The notes beneath the pieces were generated by a model that saw nothing but the letters and a program-made list of their open reading frames with translations, was not told the origin of the DNA and searched no databases. 64,000 nt of DNA from Uloborus plumipes (Eukaryota > Arthropoda > Arachnida > Araneae > Uloboridae): NCBI GenBank assembly GCA_038373865.1, contig JAXGGA010005612.1, positions 1 to 64,000 on the forward strand. The letters are read 5' to 3'. Numbering within the stretch: the stretch's first letter is position 1; every line of letters starts with the position of its first letter. Made by a program: the position numbers and the translations under genes. Of the stretch, positions 31,301-46,300 are shown one piece after another.

Positions 31301-34300
31301 GCTTTAGAATTAATTAAAGACTCTCAAAAATCAATAAATAAAAATAATTCAATATTCTTTTAAACTACTTTTATTTTAAAAATGATAGATCTATATTCTG
31401 TACAATAACTTGGCATCTGTTACTTTTGGTCGCCATTAAAAAATACACGACATGTATTTTCATATAGTGTATCAGCCAACTCATTTATATCTTCTCCTCT
31501 AATGGCAGCCATCACTTCCAGTACTTGACTACAAAATTGAGAAAAATACTGATTAGTCTTTCTCCTTCTACATTCAGAAAACATCCAGTATTTTTGTACA
31601 AGGTGTTCAAAACTTATGAAATAACAAAGAATACATATCAATAATGTATATTATGGGTGTTTAATTTTTCATCAACTAAAGTCTAAGGTTCACCTACTGT
31701 CTAACATTTTTTCGCGAAACCTCCATCGAATCTGCGCACGCGCCAAGTCTCTTCTGACTTTCTCAAAATAGGGGGAAATGTAACGAGGAAGTAGCAAGCG
31801 AACAAAAGTGAAGGCATCGGGGAGTGTGTATCCTAAACCTATCTCCCCTCTTCCAAATGGAAGCATTTGTGGCTGCCAGGCGCACAATACGCAAACAGAC
31901 AGTACAGATAACTTTTAATATTGTCATGACCAGTGGCGTACGCAGATAAATCATTTCAGGGGGAGAGGGGGGCTGAGCCGAGACTTAGAGAGAAGAGGGC
32001 AGGTCACCTCATAAAATGTAGCTAAGACAAGTAAATTTTTCGAATTTCTGATATCAATGCTAATTTAAGATGACAAAAATACATCATGAATTTTTTTTAT
32101 CATGAAAATTGTTGTTGTGGCCAAGAAGTAAAGCGTTGTGATAAAAACGGGAAAAGATAAATTAAAATTTAAAAGTTCTCTAAATAAAAAAATGTGTTCC
32201 CCAACAAGTGCATGCAATATTTTGGCAAATTTGTGCTTCAATAACATTCATTTTGCGATTTATTTTACTGTTGTTCCTAATGTTATGTGTTGAAATGTAT
32301 TGAACAGAATCAAATGAATGAACAGGCATTAATCGATGTTTCTGAAACAAATTTGCTATAAAAATGAACAAAATTGAATTATAAGAGAGTCATAAATGTG
32401 ACAAACAGTAAAATGGACATGTCAAAAAAAAAAAAAAAAAAAGAAAGAAAGAATTTACTTCTTTTTTTCCTTTCTTTGAATTTTGTCCTATAATTAAATT
32501 TTTGCTACATAAAATTTTTCTCATGTCTCAATTTCAGAAAAAAGAAAAAAAAGGCAATAGCTAAAATGTTTAAAATTTTTTTTTTCATAATTTCGAAGAG
32601 GCTGTAGCCCTATTAGCCCACCCCCTGAATACGCCACTGGTCATGACGAAACATTAACCCAATGCATTCAAATTTAAATTTTGTTTGATGAACTATTCCA
32701 ATGTTGCCCAACCTGTTTACACCAGAGGCTGCACCTCGTATTAAAATGATTCTTGCAAATCAGAACATAGAAAAAATTTAAAAATATTTTTAAATACTCC
32801 AAATAGAATTGAAAAATATAAAATGGAAAATAATAAATAACAAAAATATTTCTTAACATTATCTGATGATTAATTTATTAAATGCATTTGTTTTTCAAAA
32901 ACTAAATTCTGAATTTTTGCTCCAAATTTGTAACATTGACATTAATCATGCTTTTCGATTTGTAACATTAAGAATAACAACGGGTCACACGAACTAGTTT
33001 CGCGGGCTGGATGTGGCCAGCGAGCAGCAGGTTGGGCACCACAGAACTAGGCAATTAAGCTTAGTATGTTCAAAAGAAACTAGATAATAACATGCACACA
33101 TCATTTCAGTTAACTTAATCCACTAATTTATTAGAATTTTTAAAGTTAAAAAAAGAGAAGACAACTAAGGAATACAGGGCTCGAAAATTATATTGCCCGA
33201 CATGCCCGGGGCATGTAAAATTTCGGATCGGGCATGAATCTTGCCCAGCTGACCATGTAATTTTACGATCAAATATTTCTTTCCTAAACTTTATTATTTC
33301 GTATTTTGGAAAAAAAAAAAAAAAAAAACCCCACATATGTTAAAATTAAAATAGTTCTTAATTCAGATACAAAACTGCTAATTTAATATTTTGTCTGATT
33401 AACATGTTGACTGCCCAAGTAGGAGATAACGATAATTTGTAGCATATCATTTTAGCTGACAGAATAGAATTTGAGTTAGCTTGTATGTGATTTGCTGTTT
33501 TCCTCCAGATTAGAATTTGTCTTTTACATTGACATTAATATCGATATTTGACTTCTGAGGAGATGAAAGTAAAAGCTAATTGACAGGTACATTGTGTTTA
33601 GCCCAGCTCATATGCTATGTATGTTTTGTAGCTTGGCAATCAACGTCTTAACACTGTACGACAAATTCAAATGTTTTTATTTATAAACAACAAAAATAAA
33701 ACTGGGCATGTAAAAATTTTATTCGGGCATGTACTTTTTAGACAAACATGCCCGACAGGGCATGTAAAATTTTAAATATTTTTCGAGCCCTGAAGGAACA
33801 AGAATTAAATAAAAAGCATCTTACACTATATTGGCAGGCTCATTACGTCCTTTGACTTGAAACCCAAATTCAAATTTTTCTTTCTTTTTGCATGGGAATG
33901 TGGTTCGTACAAGTTTGGCACCGGCATGTGTACTTCTGATTTCACACCAAGGAGAGTCTGTAAGGCATAACAATAATTGAACAAAAATTACACAAAACAC
34001 CAAGAATACTTAAAATTGTACAAAATTTACAACCAAAACTAAACTGGTTAATTTATTTGTACATAAATTTATAGAAACAAGTTATTATTTTTAAAAAAAT
34101 TTCGCTGAAATGTGAGCAGTCGATAACTAATGCCACACTGATAAAAGTCACACCTATAACATGCCACATGAGCAACATAAAATGATTATACTTTAAACAC
34201 ATACATATGTATAAAATTTCTTTGTTTGGTTAAATACTTTACTAAAATTTCATGAAAAATAGCTAAGTCATCTTCTTGTGTAAGATATAAACACCCCTTT

Positions 34301-37300
34301 TTGTTTTGGGTGTGATATAATTAACAGTAATTAAATTGCATTTTTTCACATATGAAAAAGAGTAAAATGTGTTCTAATATTGTTCCTAAGGTCACAAAGC
34401 TCAAAATGTACCTTAAAGCCTTCTTCTATTTGAATTATTAGCAGTTTTCAAGGGAAATACATTAGAATGAAGCAGGGCCTGGTTATGGCACAGGCCAGCT
34501 AGGCCTGGCAGAGCCCATCTTTCTAAGAGGCCCCAAATTCTATTAAAACTGATGCTCAGCCTAAAAGAATTGTGTATTTTTAAGAGAAAATAATAATTTA
34601 TTAACTGAAAAAAAAAAACCTCTTTTGATAATCACTTAGTATTTCTTAATAATTAGCTATAAAACTCTTAAGCTAAACTGAATGTAAGAAAGCAGTGTCA
34701 GTGCTAAACATAATGCGTAGACTACGACTGCATAGCTATATACAATGATCCCCAAAAGGGGCTAGCACTGACACTGCGATAAAGTTAAAAGATTATTTTT
34801 CCTTGATTTAGAAAGGTAGAATGTAGAGGGGGGGGGGGGGCAAATATTGCCAGCCTTGGCCTCACTTTTAGTTAGTCGGACCCTGGAATGAAGTAACATA
34901 TAATGATTGGAGTATATTTCATTTACCTGTTTCAATCATTAATTTGTCAGCTGGAAGACTAGCAACAACATCTAAGTTTTCTCTGGTCTTTAAAGAGCTA
35001 GAAAATATAAAGCTGTATCAATAGCATGTTTAAAATGATTTATCGCACTGTCACGAGAATCAGAACACTGGTTTGAAAAAATTCTGCTCACGCAGGTACT
35101 GCTACCCCCTTACCATCCCTTACCATCCGTTGATGCCAATGTAGAGTCCAAGGTCTAGAATTGATTTTGCTTCTTCTCTGGTGCCATCAAACGAATGCAC
35201 CTGTTCAACAAAAATACCGTTTTTAGTACTTATTATCATTCTTTTATACAATTCATAGCACATCTAACTAAATAAAGATGCAGATAAAATCAGGAGCAGC
35301 ATTTCAGGAGTTTCTTAAAGATGAATTAAATCCGAATTGAATGAAAGATATTTGGTAAATAGGAAGCGATCATAAAATGCATTTAATCTTAAGAAAAATA
35401 GGCTCATTAAAGCAATACACAGTGGGCGGAGAAATTAATGAGGACAATTAGAAAATTTCATGGTTTTCCATTTATGTATATTTTGCATGATTATTAGTGG
35501 TTCAAAGGATGCAAAACTTTATGTTATCATGTTAACTGTTCATGTTAAAGTGTCTTCATTTTCATCAACTATTATTGAAAATGAGCATTTTTATTTCCTT
35601 TTACATATGATCGATTTGTGATTTATATAAATTGAGTTTATCCATATTTTATTGTTCCGCGAATAAATTTTTTGCTGGTACTGCCGGCCCTCCCGCTCCC
35701 ATATTTGCTGCCCTTGGATAAAAGTTATATTAAGTTTCTTTTCTCCAATTATTTTTTTAAAATACGACACATTTTATTTAAACTGCAGTATAGTTTTTAA
35801 AAGTACTTACCACACCTGTCCTGAAGCGATCTCTATTTCGTCTTAACACGGCAAGCAAATCACTACATGCGTTACGACAGTGGAGGAACATAGGTAGCCT
35901 GCTTGTTTCGGCAATATCAAACTGACACTCGAAGTACCTATAAGCAATAGCAAGATAATTTATGTAAAAAAAATTAATGCTAACAAATGTAGAAAATAAA
36001 CAATACTTGGTACAATATTAAGATTTTGAAAGGTGCATTCTAAAAAATTTCAAACATTAATCTATCATTTAAACTTAAATTATTAGCAACAAAAGTATCA
36101 AAACACACATAACTATTATGGCAAAAGATGTTTTCCCTCAGAAAAATGTAAATAATTAAAATAGTAATAATAATAATTTTATTAAGGCATCTATATTGTT
36201 TAGAGCATTTTAATCAAGATTCAAAATAGAGGAAATAGCTTTTTTTTTTGTAAGTCTAAATCATTTATACAGAAAAAACATAAAACATAATACACTAAAA
36301 CCTTAATACGTTATCACACACACATAAGGCCACTTTGCTTAAGTCCTAGACAATTGAATAGGAATTCTATGTTATGCATTATCAGATATAGGGTCAGGTC
36401 TTCTGTATATGGTAATTGCTTATATAATTACTCGTCTGACTGCTTTTGAGTGATTACAGTAGCACGCACATTTAATTGCAAGAATTTTCCATGCTACTTC
36501 ATCCCACAATGTTGTTTATTTTAAAGATTATAAAATGTTATTTATTATATTAAAATATAATATTTACAGTACTTATTAATAGGTCATATATAATTCACAA
36601 AACAATTTTAACCTTTATTTTTTACTTTAGTCACACATTAATCTGTTTATTTATTATTTATTTTTATTGGTATTTTGAAACACTTCCTTTACTGAAAGTT
36701 GCAGACTTGAGTTTTTATTGGATTAAATTCAGTTTAAGTTAGAATATACGTCAGACTCTGAGTTTGGCATTCATGTTAAATATGAATAAAATAAGAAACT
36801 GCATAGCATTAAATTACTAAAACTACATAACTAAAAAGTATTACCTCAGTTGAGTTTCTTTAGGACAAAATTCTAAACGGTCATAATCTGAAATAAAACC
36901 AAGGTTAGAAGCTAGATTTATGAAAAGAATTAAGTCATGCATTAATTTTGTCACATACATTTAATTACGTAATCGTACTAATGCTATTTGGATACAAACC
37001 TGTCATTTTGTATACCATTGCCAGTACAGTAAGAGTCACACTAGTTTACAATACTGTAATAGCTTCTAACTAGCAAAATTGTTATATGTAGAGAAAAGAG
37101 GTGAAAAGTTTTAAAAGTTATGAAGAATCAAAGGAAAATTTCAAATTGTTTCATTTTTTTTCTTCAATTGATATAATAGGCCACAAGTTTGTTTTAGACA
37201 GTCTAGAATAAATAAATAGCTTATATGCACATGTTTCAGCATTATAGGCAAGCACTGTAGAAATACAAAGAACTATTTTTTTAATATTAAAGTAAAATAC

Positions 37301-40300
37301 TGCCTAGTATCAAGCATACTTCATTCAGCTTGTGGAGTACAATTAAAATACTGAAAGTTAGAGGCACATGTATACACATTCAGTTAAACATATTAAAGGT
37401 AAAGCTAACATTGGTTCTAATTTCATTACAAAGACAGCAGAAATTTGGTTTAGCCAATTGCAAGAGGGTAGCAAAGAGGGAAGGTCCCTATTGCCAATCC
37501 TAGTATGGCAGCACACAAGCTTCAAGATTAATCAGAATACGTTTAACCAGCCCTTTCCAGGCCGAAATTAATTGAAAAACAAGTAGTTAAAAGATTGAAT
37601 ATTTCATAATTATTTATTTTTATTACAAAATAAAAATAACTTTAAAAGGAAGAAACACTTTACAAGTGCATCACTCTCTTCTCAGTTAAAAAATACTTAT
37701 TATATAATAAAAATGTCATCGATATGGTTAACAATGTCTCCAACATCAATGACAGTGACCCGATAAAATCACGTAAGCGAGGATATGCAATAAAAATGGT
37801 AATATTCTACATATAGAACAACAAGTATCATCTTATTCCACTGATATCATGCTTTAAAAAATGGTGAAATTATGCACAAAGTCATTAGACTTTCCTCAGA
37901 AAAAAAGACTTATTTTTTAAACATTTTCTGTAATAAGATAAAAACACATTTTAAAATAAATTTGCACTTAATAAATGGTTATTTTACTTACTGTTTAAAT
38001 GCTTATAGCAAAGAACTGCATTTTCATCAATTAAATAATTATTTTTTCACTCTCCACTTCATCCCTCAATTCAACTACCCTGGTCCCATTTAAACCGGTC
38101 AGTAAGGGTCAATTGAACATATACCCCCCCCCCATGTAAAATCTGTAATTAATTCCCTTACCTAAAGCCTTGAGGAGACGTTTATGGTTATATTAGAGGC
38201 TCATTGCTTTTAACCCCACTGTGTGCAGTTGGGCAGTTCCAGAATTACATGTTAAATGGACATAATAAGACGTCAAGAACCGTCAGTCAGTTAAAATCCA
38301 TTGAACAAAAACAGAACGTTTTGGAAAGACATTTTTTCTCTAAGATTTTCCTGCATACATTTTTTAACACTACTTCCTATCATATGTAGCAGTGGTTTCG
38401 AATCAGCTTTATCCCGCAAGTCCCTCAACCGTCCTAAGAAGAGTTTGTGTTTGACCTGTTAACCAAAACCTAAATACATAAGATTCTTTGTTATTGGATT
38501 ACAGTCTGCGTTAACTTACCTAACCCACATTCTCCAACAGCCACTACATTAGATCTATTTTCCAGAGCCAGGAGCTTTAATTGTTGCAAATATCCGCCAG
38601 CATCCCCACAAGCTTCAAATTCTAAGCAGCGTGTTGGATGGCAACCAACGGTGCTCCAAAGCATATCTGTGTGAAGTAAAAAAAAAGTTGAAATATAAAA
38701 TATGAAACTTGCTTGCATAATAATATTTTGCATAATGTAGAGTTAAATGTCAAGCAACTTTTTTTTGCTAACGGAGAAAGGAAAGAACACACAAAGATCT
38801 GGTGCAAAATATCTTGAAAATATACCTAACTGAAGTCCACGCTAGTTATAACGACTTATCCTTATAAAGACCATCCTAATATATAACCACTGGTAGGAAA
38901 ACCCCCAACTTTATCCCAATATACTCTATGTTCTACCTCTTATAGCGACCACTTGTTATAAAGATACATAAATATTCAAATGATAAAAAAAATCCTTGAG
39001 TTTTTAAGGAGTACTTTCAATATTATATTAGTGCCACAGATTATTTAGCTATCACACCTAAAAATTTGGCCAACAAGTCACCAAATGCAGGGTTGCAACA
39101 CATTGATACACGAGACAATATTTTTTTACATGAAGAAATCAATCAAGTATTTTTTTAATCTATTTAACAAATGTAGAAACATAACTAAAATGTAAGTACA
39201 TTCTCTTTTACTTCTTGCATTTTAGAGAGAGAAAGTGTGTAGTTAAGATTTCTACAGCAAATATGCTTTTGTCTTCTTTATGACATTTAATATTTCAAAA
39301 TATGATAACGAAACAATGTTGGAGGAAGGCAGACACGTACCACATGATTTTGCAATTTGCAAAGCTGTTCTGCAGTCTTCTAAACTCCCTCCAGTAACAA
39401 AAATCTAAATGAAAAAATATTTTTTTTTAAAAATATATATATTAGATAAATTCTTTTATAAAGGAATGAAGCTCTATCAAACAGCCATCACCTTTTGAAC
39501 TCCATTAGCACAGGCCCTCCGTAAGACTTCGTGTAAATCATCTACATGCTTTCTTGTGCCATTATATATGCCCCGAAACATAGGATCTATAAAAGAGGAG
39601 TTGACGTGAAATTATAGTGCACCTTCTGAGCTAAAAATTTTGGATTAAGATGAAAGAAAAACTAGAATTTTCTATTTTCGAATGACTAAGTGTATGAGGA
39701 AATAATAAATTTCTCTGAAAATATTTCATTCATATCTACTGAAAATAGAAAAAAATTACCTGTTAGGTTAGCTCCAATGTCAATTATTCTTCTTCTAATT
39801 ACTGGAGTTGCCATCTTATAAGAGATTTCTACAATTTAAAAAAAAAAGGGGGAAACATATGACAATAAACATTGATATTACAAATTATTTTAATCAATTT
39901 TCATAATTTTGAAAGTGAAAATAAATGTTTAAATCTAAATAAATCTAACTGAATCATATTTTTGCAGTTAAATATCAGTATCACCAAGCAATGCTGCGCT
40001 CCATCATACGAGCTTGCAACAAAAGCAAAATTCTTTTGAAGGTAACATTATAGTAATAAGGATGGGCACACATATATCACAATCAGAGGCACTCTAGTGG
40101 AGGCCATTGTGACCTCCCATCCTTATTTGGCAAATTTTGTCAAACATTTGGAAAATATATCCAATATTGTAATTTTTTACTACACCCCATATGGCTTTTA
40201 TCATAGGGTGTGAAGCATGTGTGCAGTAATGTTTTTTATCGTCACAGTAAAATTTGGAGTTCTTTTCGGAAAATTGAGAAGTTTCTCCCTCTGAAAAATT

Positions 40301-43300
40301 TTATTTCAGGGCACTCCTGATCACAATGTTATCAAATGCAATAGAAAATTTCAGAGATATTTTTATGAAATAAATTAACAAGACAAATGAAAATCTATCA
40401 ATAATTAAATAACTAAAATCAAGAAAAATAGTTAAATAAAACAAAAAGTAAAATACATCCATGTAAGGTAGCATGTGTGAAAGTAATTATAAATTTAAAA
40501 ATAAAAAATTGAATCATTTATAGATTACAAAAGTATTAAGTTTTCAAATGAGCAATGTTTTAAGAGCCAGACATCAAGATGTAGGCAAAATTTCAACAAA
40601 AATAAAAATAAATAATAAAGATTTTATTTATACTTGTCACACACTACAAAACTGTATTTAAGCTACTTGAGGTACATTCATTAAAAGTTTATGAATATTA
40701 TTCTACTCTCTAATCCTCAAAATAAATCAAAATTTTATAAAATGCAAACAAGTAGAAAGAGAAGGAGTAATTTCCGGAAATACAGTATTTGATTGAAAAT
40801 TAATTGCCACTACATTAAGTTTATACCCTGTTTTTACTCTATCGCTGGATGGATAAAAAAGTAACAAAGAAAATCAGCGATGTGATATCTTTAAATGTAT
40901 CAGTTATTTTTTTTTATTGATATAACCACCTGTTTAAGGGTGCCAAGTCGATGGAAATCTCTTGAAAACAATATTTTTTTGACATACAAAGATCAGAGAG
41001 GATCAGGACAGAGAAGCATGGTTTGATGCGAAATGTGTCTCAGCAAAGTTAATACAGTTGCACCCATTTATAACGAAGTCAAACGGACTAATTACAGAAT
41101 TTTCGCTTTAAATACACAACAAGACATGAGGGGGAATTGAAATTTTTACCTTCCAGCCAAAAGGCCGTTACTTACGGCTTAGCTATAAATCGTACTGTAC
41201 ACAGTAACTCATTAAAAATTAGGTTTGTAGTGAACATCATATTAAGAGAGAAATCAGGAAGAGTCAAAAGTTGAAAAATCCTCTCCCTTTTTTTTTTAAT
41301 TTATGAACTAATTTGCATAGATCTCAAGAATAGCAAGAAAATCATTTTAAACAGAAGACCCCAATTAAAACACAGAAATATCACACTGCTCAAAATACAA
41401 ATTAATCCATTAACTTATTTAAATGAATAAACATAGTAGTGTTGCTTTGTTACTGAAATGGTGTACAAATTTGCATCGATCAAAAATATATTAAATTAAG
41501 GTGGAAAAATTACAGGTTACATAAAAAACATGAATAATTCGAGTGCACATGCACACATTTTGCAATAATGAAATTAAACTTTACGAAAAGTGATGTACAA
41601 ATTTTCATTTCCAAAAAAAATATATAGATCTGTATATAAATCTGCACATGGAGTTTGTAATAGTACAAAGAAATGATACAAAATTTCATATACACAAATT
41701 ATACATTGATAACAGGCTTGTTTCTAATATAGATTCACAATTACAGAATTGCATACATCAACGTGTATCATTGATCCTGAATCGCACACAGAAGGGATTT
41801 TGAAAATTACAAACACAGTTTGAGTTGCAGATTTATAAAATCTGTTTTTCAGTGTTATTAATCACATAGTTAAATCATCTTCGTAGAAAAAAAAAGGTAA
41901 TTTTTCTGAAATTAAGACTGAAACATAGATTTCAAGCAGACGATGGGGGAAAAAATTAGTTACAGTTACAGTTAAGTACATACGGAACAAGGTTGCCAAC
42001 TCCTAAAAATTATGATCACCTAACAAAACCACGTGACTTTTTGTAATGACGTCACTCATCGCTGTGCAAAACTTGCATCAAGCAGCAAAAACCGTTTTCC
42101 TTTGTGCCAAAACTGAGCGAAAGTAGGAGTGCCCTAATGGGAGGTCATTGGTTGCACTTGAATGTTCCTAAGGGGGTGTTTAATTCCTTTTTGGGGTAAA
42201 TCAGTGTTAATATCAATGCAGACTTAAGTGATATAAATTGGCGTTACGACTTGGCGATATATCGTCAAGCTTTTGGTCGCCAAGCGCTTGTCGCCAACTT
42301 GGTGACATATCGCTAAATTGCCGACAAATTTGGCGAAAAAAATTATTTTATGAGTTTGGGTTCAATTTAGCGCTATTGGCGGTATTTTGCGAAAAATCCA
42401 CTGAACGATGCTAAAATTGGCGATATTTAGAAAATGAACCGTTGTTTTGCATTGTTTCGTGGCACATTAGGGACGTAAATGTTTGAACTGTTATCTTGCT
42501 CATTCCAAGCACTATTTTAACACTTAAGGCATCTACTAAGAAATTTACACGTAAAAGGAAGTAGTGTTGGGGTCCATACCAGATTTTTTTCCTTCAAATG
42601 AAGTTTCTCTCCACTAGCAGACAATATTTTTCACGATTTCAAAGATACTTGGCGGACGACAAACAAAAATGCAGCAATGAAATGATTTTATTTACATTGT
42701 TTTGTTTTCTTTTAACTACAGTTGCTTTCATACTAACATACGATAGTTTTTGCAGTTTAATCCCTAGCTATTGCATTTTTAATAGTACTATGAAAAAAAT
42801 CGTCAGCACAACAAGCATTTCAAGCGCGCTTTTTCTCAAAGTGATTTCTTGTTTTGATGTAAAGTACAAAGTATTAACTGTAATTTTAAAAATTTTTCAC
42901 ACCAGACGTTAACGTCTAGTGTGAACGCCACACTACTTCCTTTTACGTTAAAATTCCATAATAAATGCCTCAAGTGTTAAAATAGTGCATTAGAGTGAGC
43001 AAGATAAAAATTCAAACATTTACACCCCCAATTTGTTACGACTCAATGCAAAATAATGCTTTGCAATGATTTATTTTCTAACTATCGCCGATTTTAACAC
43101 ATGATTCAGTGAAATTTTCGCAAAATGTGCATAATAGCGCCAAATTGAATCCAAATTTAAAAAAAAAAATAATTTTTTCGCCAAATTTGTCGCCAACTTT
43201 GCCCAAACTCTTGGCGACCAAAAGTTTGGCGATACATCGCCAAGTGGTTGCACCAAATGAAATTACTCAATCTGCATTGAAATTAACATTGATATACCCC

Positions 43301-46300
43301 ACAAAGGGGTAAAAGACCCCCTTGGGAACATTCGAATGCAACCACAAGGGAAGGTGCACAACTAGACCACCCTCAGAGTCCACATACCAAACTAGAAGCT
43401 TCTACGGCATATAGTTTTTGAGTTATGCGATATACATACATACATACGCACAAACATACATACGTACATACAGACGTCACGAGAAAACTCGTTGTAATTA
43501 ACTGGGGCATGTTCGAAAAGGATATTTCGACCGTTTATATGTTAGTAGGTACATATGCACGTGCTGATAGGTCGAAAAACTACTCAATATTCTTTCGGGG
43601 GTGAGCAAAATCAAAATTTAGACCAAATTAGTGAAATTTTCTTTGTGATCACAATATTTCCTTTACTAAGTAAAAGGAAGTAAAAATGGCTGAAGAATCA
43701 TCAAGTTTTGCTTCATATTTTGCATAATACAATACAGTTTCATTATATTTTTTAATTATAATTCGCGTTCGTTTATATCAAATCTATATCAAGTGGACAC
43801 ACGGTATTTATGTATATTTTTAAATAAAACATATAATTCACAATGCAATAATACGTTTCGTAATAACATACCTACTCCGCATGTTGTCGAATATGTAAAT
43901 ACTGAACATTTAGTAGCATACTGTGCAGTTACTGCCGACTGCCAGTCAATTCTGCATGACAATTAAAGTGAAAAAGGCAGGTAAACGGCAGTATCTGCTT
44001 TACCTCTCTCTGCGCTTGCAAAATCAAAATTCAATCGATTACCCAAAAAATATATCGGTATAAACATATAGTATCGCCTACACTGCGATTCAAAAGTTTA
44101 GACAAAATGCGAATATGTGAATAAAAAGAAAACTATTCAACGAAATGCTTTCAAATTTCTACTGCGGGTACACAATATGGTCCCAAATACGTGTCTGGAG
44201 TTCTTATAACTATAACTGGAATCAAATTTTGGATATTACAGAAGATAGTTTTTTACATTGTTGCAAAAGTTTAGACAATAGTCAGATTTTATGCAAATAT
44301 CCCTCGAAATGTGATTGGTGGAGGAAATGCGGGACTGTATTATTCATTTATAAAGTGCAGAGATTGCTGAACAAATAATCAAAATCTCAAAAGCTCTTTA
44401 GTTCTCGTGTAAAGAAGATGAGAAAGTTTTGAAGCCGAAATTTGAAAATGAACCTACTTTATTAATTTTTTGTCTTTTAAATCGGCTCTAGTATGGTAGT
44501 ACATTGTTTTTTACTTTGTGGAGAGCAAATTCAGACATGCGTATCGATCAAAAAGTCCAAGAAAAATGATATTTCTTAAGGATGAAGGAATTGAAAAAAC
44601 GGCTCAGACTGACGATTCGCCCCTTAATCCTACAAAACTTCAACTTGGGTCAAAAACAGCACGTGACAGCATAAGTAGATGAACATCTGAATCGGAATGC
44701 ATAAAAAAAACAAAGAATTGTGCCTGAGCCTTTTAGGACAGAGTGTCCCAAATAAGCCAGATTTTAATGTGAAAAGCAGCATATGTATCATCGTGACTAA
44801 AAAATGAATGGTACTTTCTTTGATAAAAATTATTAAAATTGGGATGGCCTAGATGGATTATAATTCTTTTCGCGGGACTTGAGAAATATCCAATGATCAT
44901 ATGCTGTGCTGCTTTTACCAATAAAATCTGGCTTATTTGGGACACTCTGTCCTAAAAGGCTCAGGCACAATTCTTTGTTTTTTTTATGCATTCCGATTCA
45001 GATGTTCATCTACTTATGCTGTCACGTGCTGTTTTTGACCCAAGTTGAAGTTTTGTAGGATTAAGGGGCGAATCGTCAGTCTGAGCCGTTTTTTCAATTC
45101 CTTCATCCTTAAGAAATATCATTTTTCTTGGACTTTTTGATCGATACGCATGTCTGAATTTGCTCTCCACAAAGTAAAAAACAATGTACTACCATACTAG
45201 AGCCGATTTAAAAGACAAAAAATTAATAAAGTAGGTTCATTTTCAAATTTCGGCTTCAAAACTTTCTCATCTTCTTTACACGAGAACTAAAGAGCTTTTG
45301 AGATTTTGATTATTTGTTCAGCAATCTCTGCACTTTATAAATGAATAATACAGTCCCGCATTTCCTCCACCAATCACATTTCAAGGGATATTTGCATAAA
45401 ATCTGACTATTGTCTAAACTTTTGCAACAATGTAAAAAACTATCTTCTGTAATATCCATAATCTGATTTCAGTTATAGTTATAAGAACTCCAGACACGTA
45501 TTTGGGACCATATTGTGTACTTGCAGTAGAAATTTGAAAGCATTTCGTTGAATAGTTTTCTTTTTATTCACATATTTGCATTTTGTCTAAACTTTTGAAT
45601 CGCAGTGTATATTCGAAGTTCAATGTTTTATTGATCTTCGTGGGAAATCAAAAACGAGTTTCTTCAAATATCTCGAAAACTCATTTTTGCAGATACTGCA
45701 GTTTACCTGCCCAGGGCAGTATTATCCTTACTATTATCCAATGGGTGAATGAGTGAACGCGTTTATTTGTATTTTTTGATTTTTTTTCTAGACAAAACAA
45801 AAGGTTTTAAAAATATTTTAATTCATAAATAAAATAAAACAGTCAAACATAGCCTAGAGTGGCCTAAAGTAATAAGTTGCTTAAGTCTTATGTCGAATTC
45901 TGGCTGTTATTGGGGCAAAAGGTAACCAAACTTCCTAAGTAAAGAAGATTTTTATTCTTACACAGGTGTTCCTATTATTTGTCTTATATCTATGAGTAGA
46001 AATTTTGTATAATATCTGTAACTATGATTTTTTTTCCAATGCAGGTTAGGATACCATTGGCCTCCATTTACGTCTGTCTCTCATATTCACCTTCATGCTA
46101 TTTCTCCTATTAGAGAAATGTCCCTTTACTCAAGACTAATATTTCGTTCAGGCACTCGATGGTTTCTTACAGTAAGTACAAATAAATATATATACATATA
46201 TTCAAGACAATTGACTAATTACAGCATTTCTCAAGTTTTCATGCCGACTCCTTAATTTTAAAATCCAACTTTTTCACGGCTGAAAAGAATTTTTAATTAC

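Noticed and set aside
31690..31887. Open minus-strand frame near the last TATDN1 exon
   Set aside because: It lies between two exons whose phases join directly, and the encoded residues do not fit TatD proteins.
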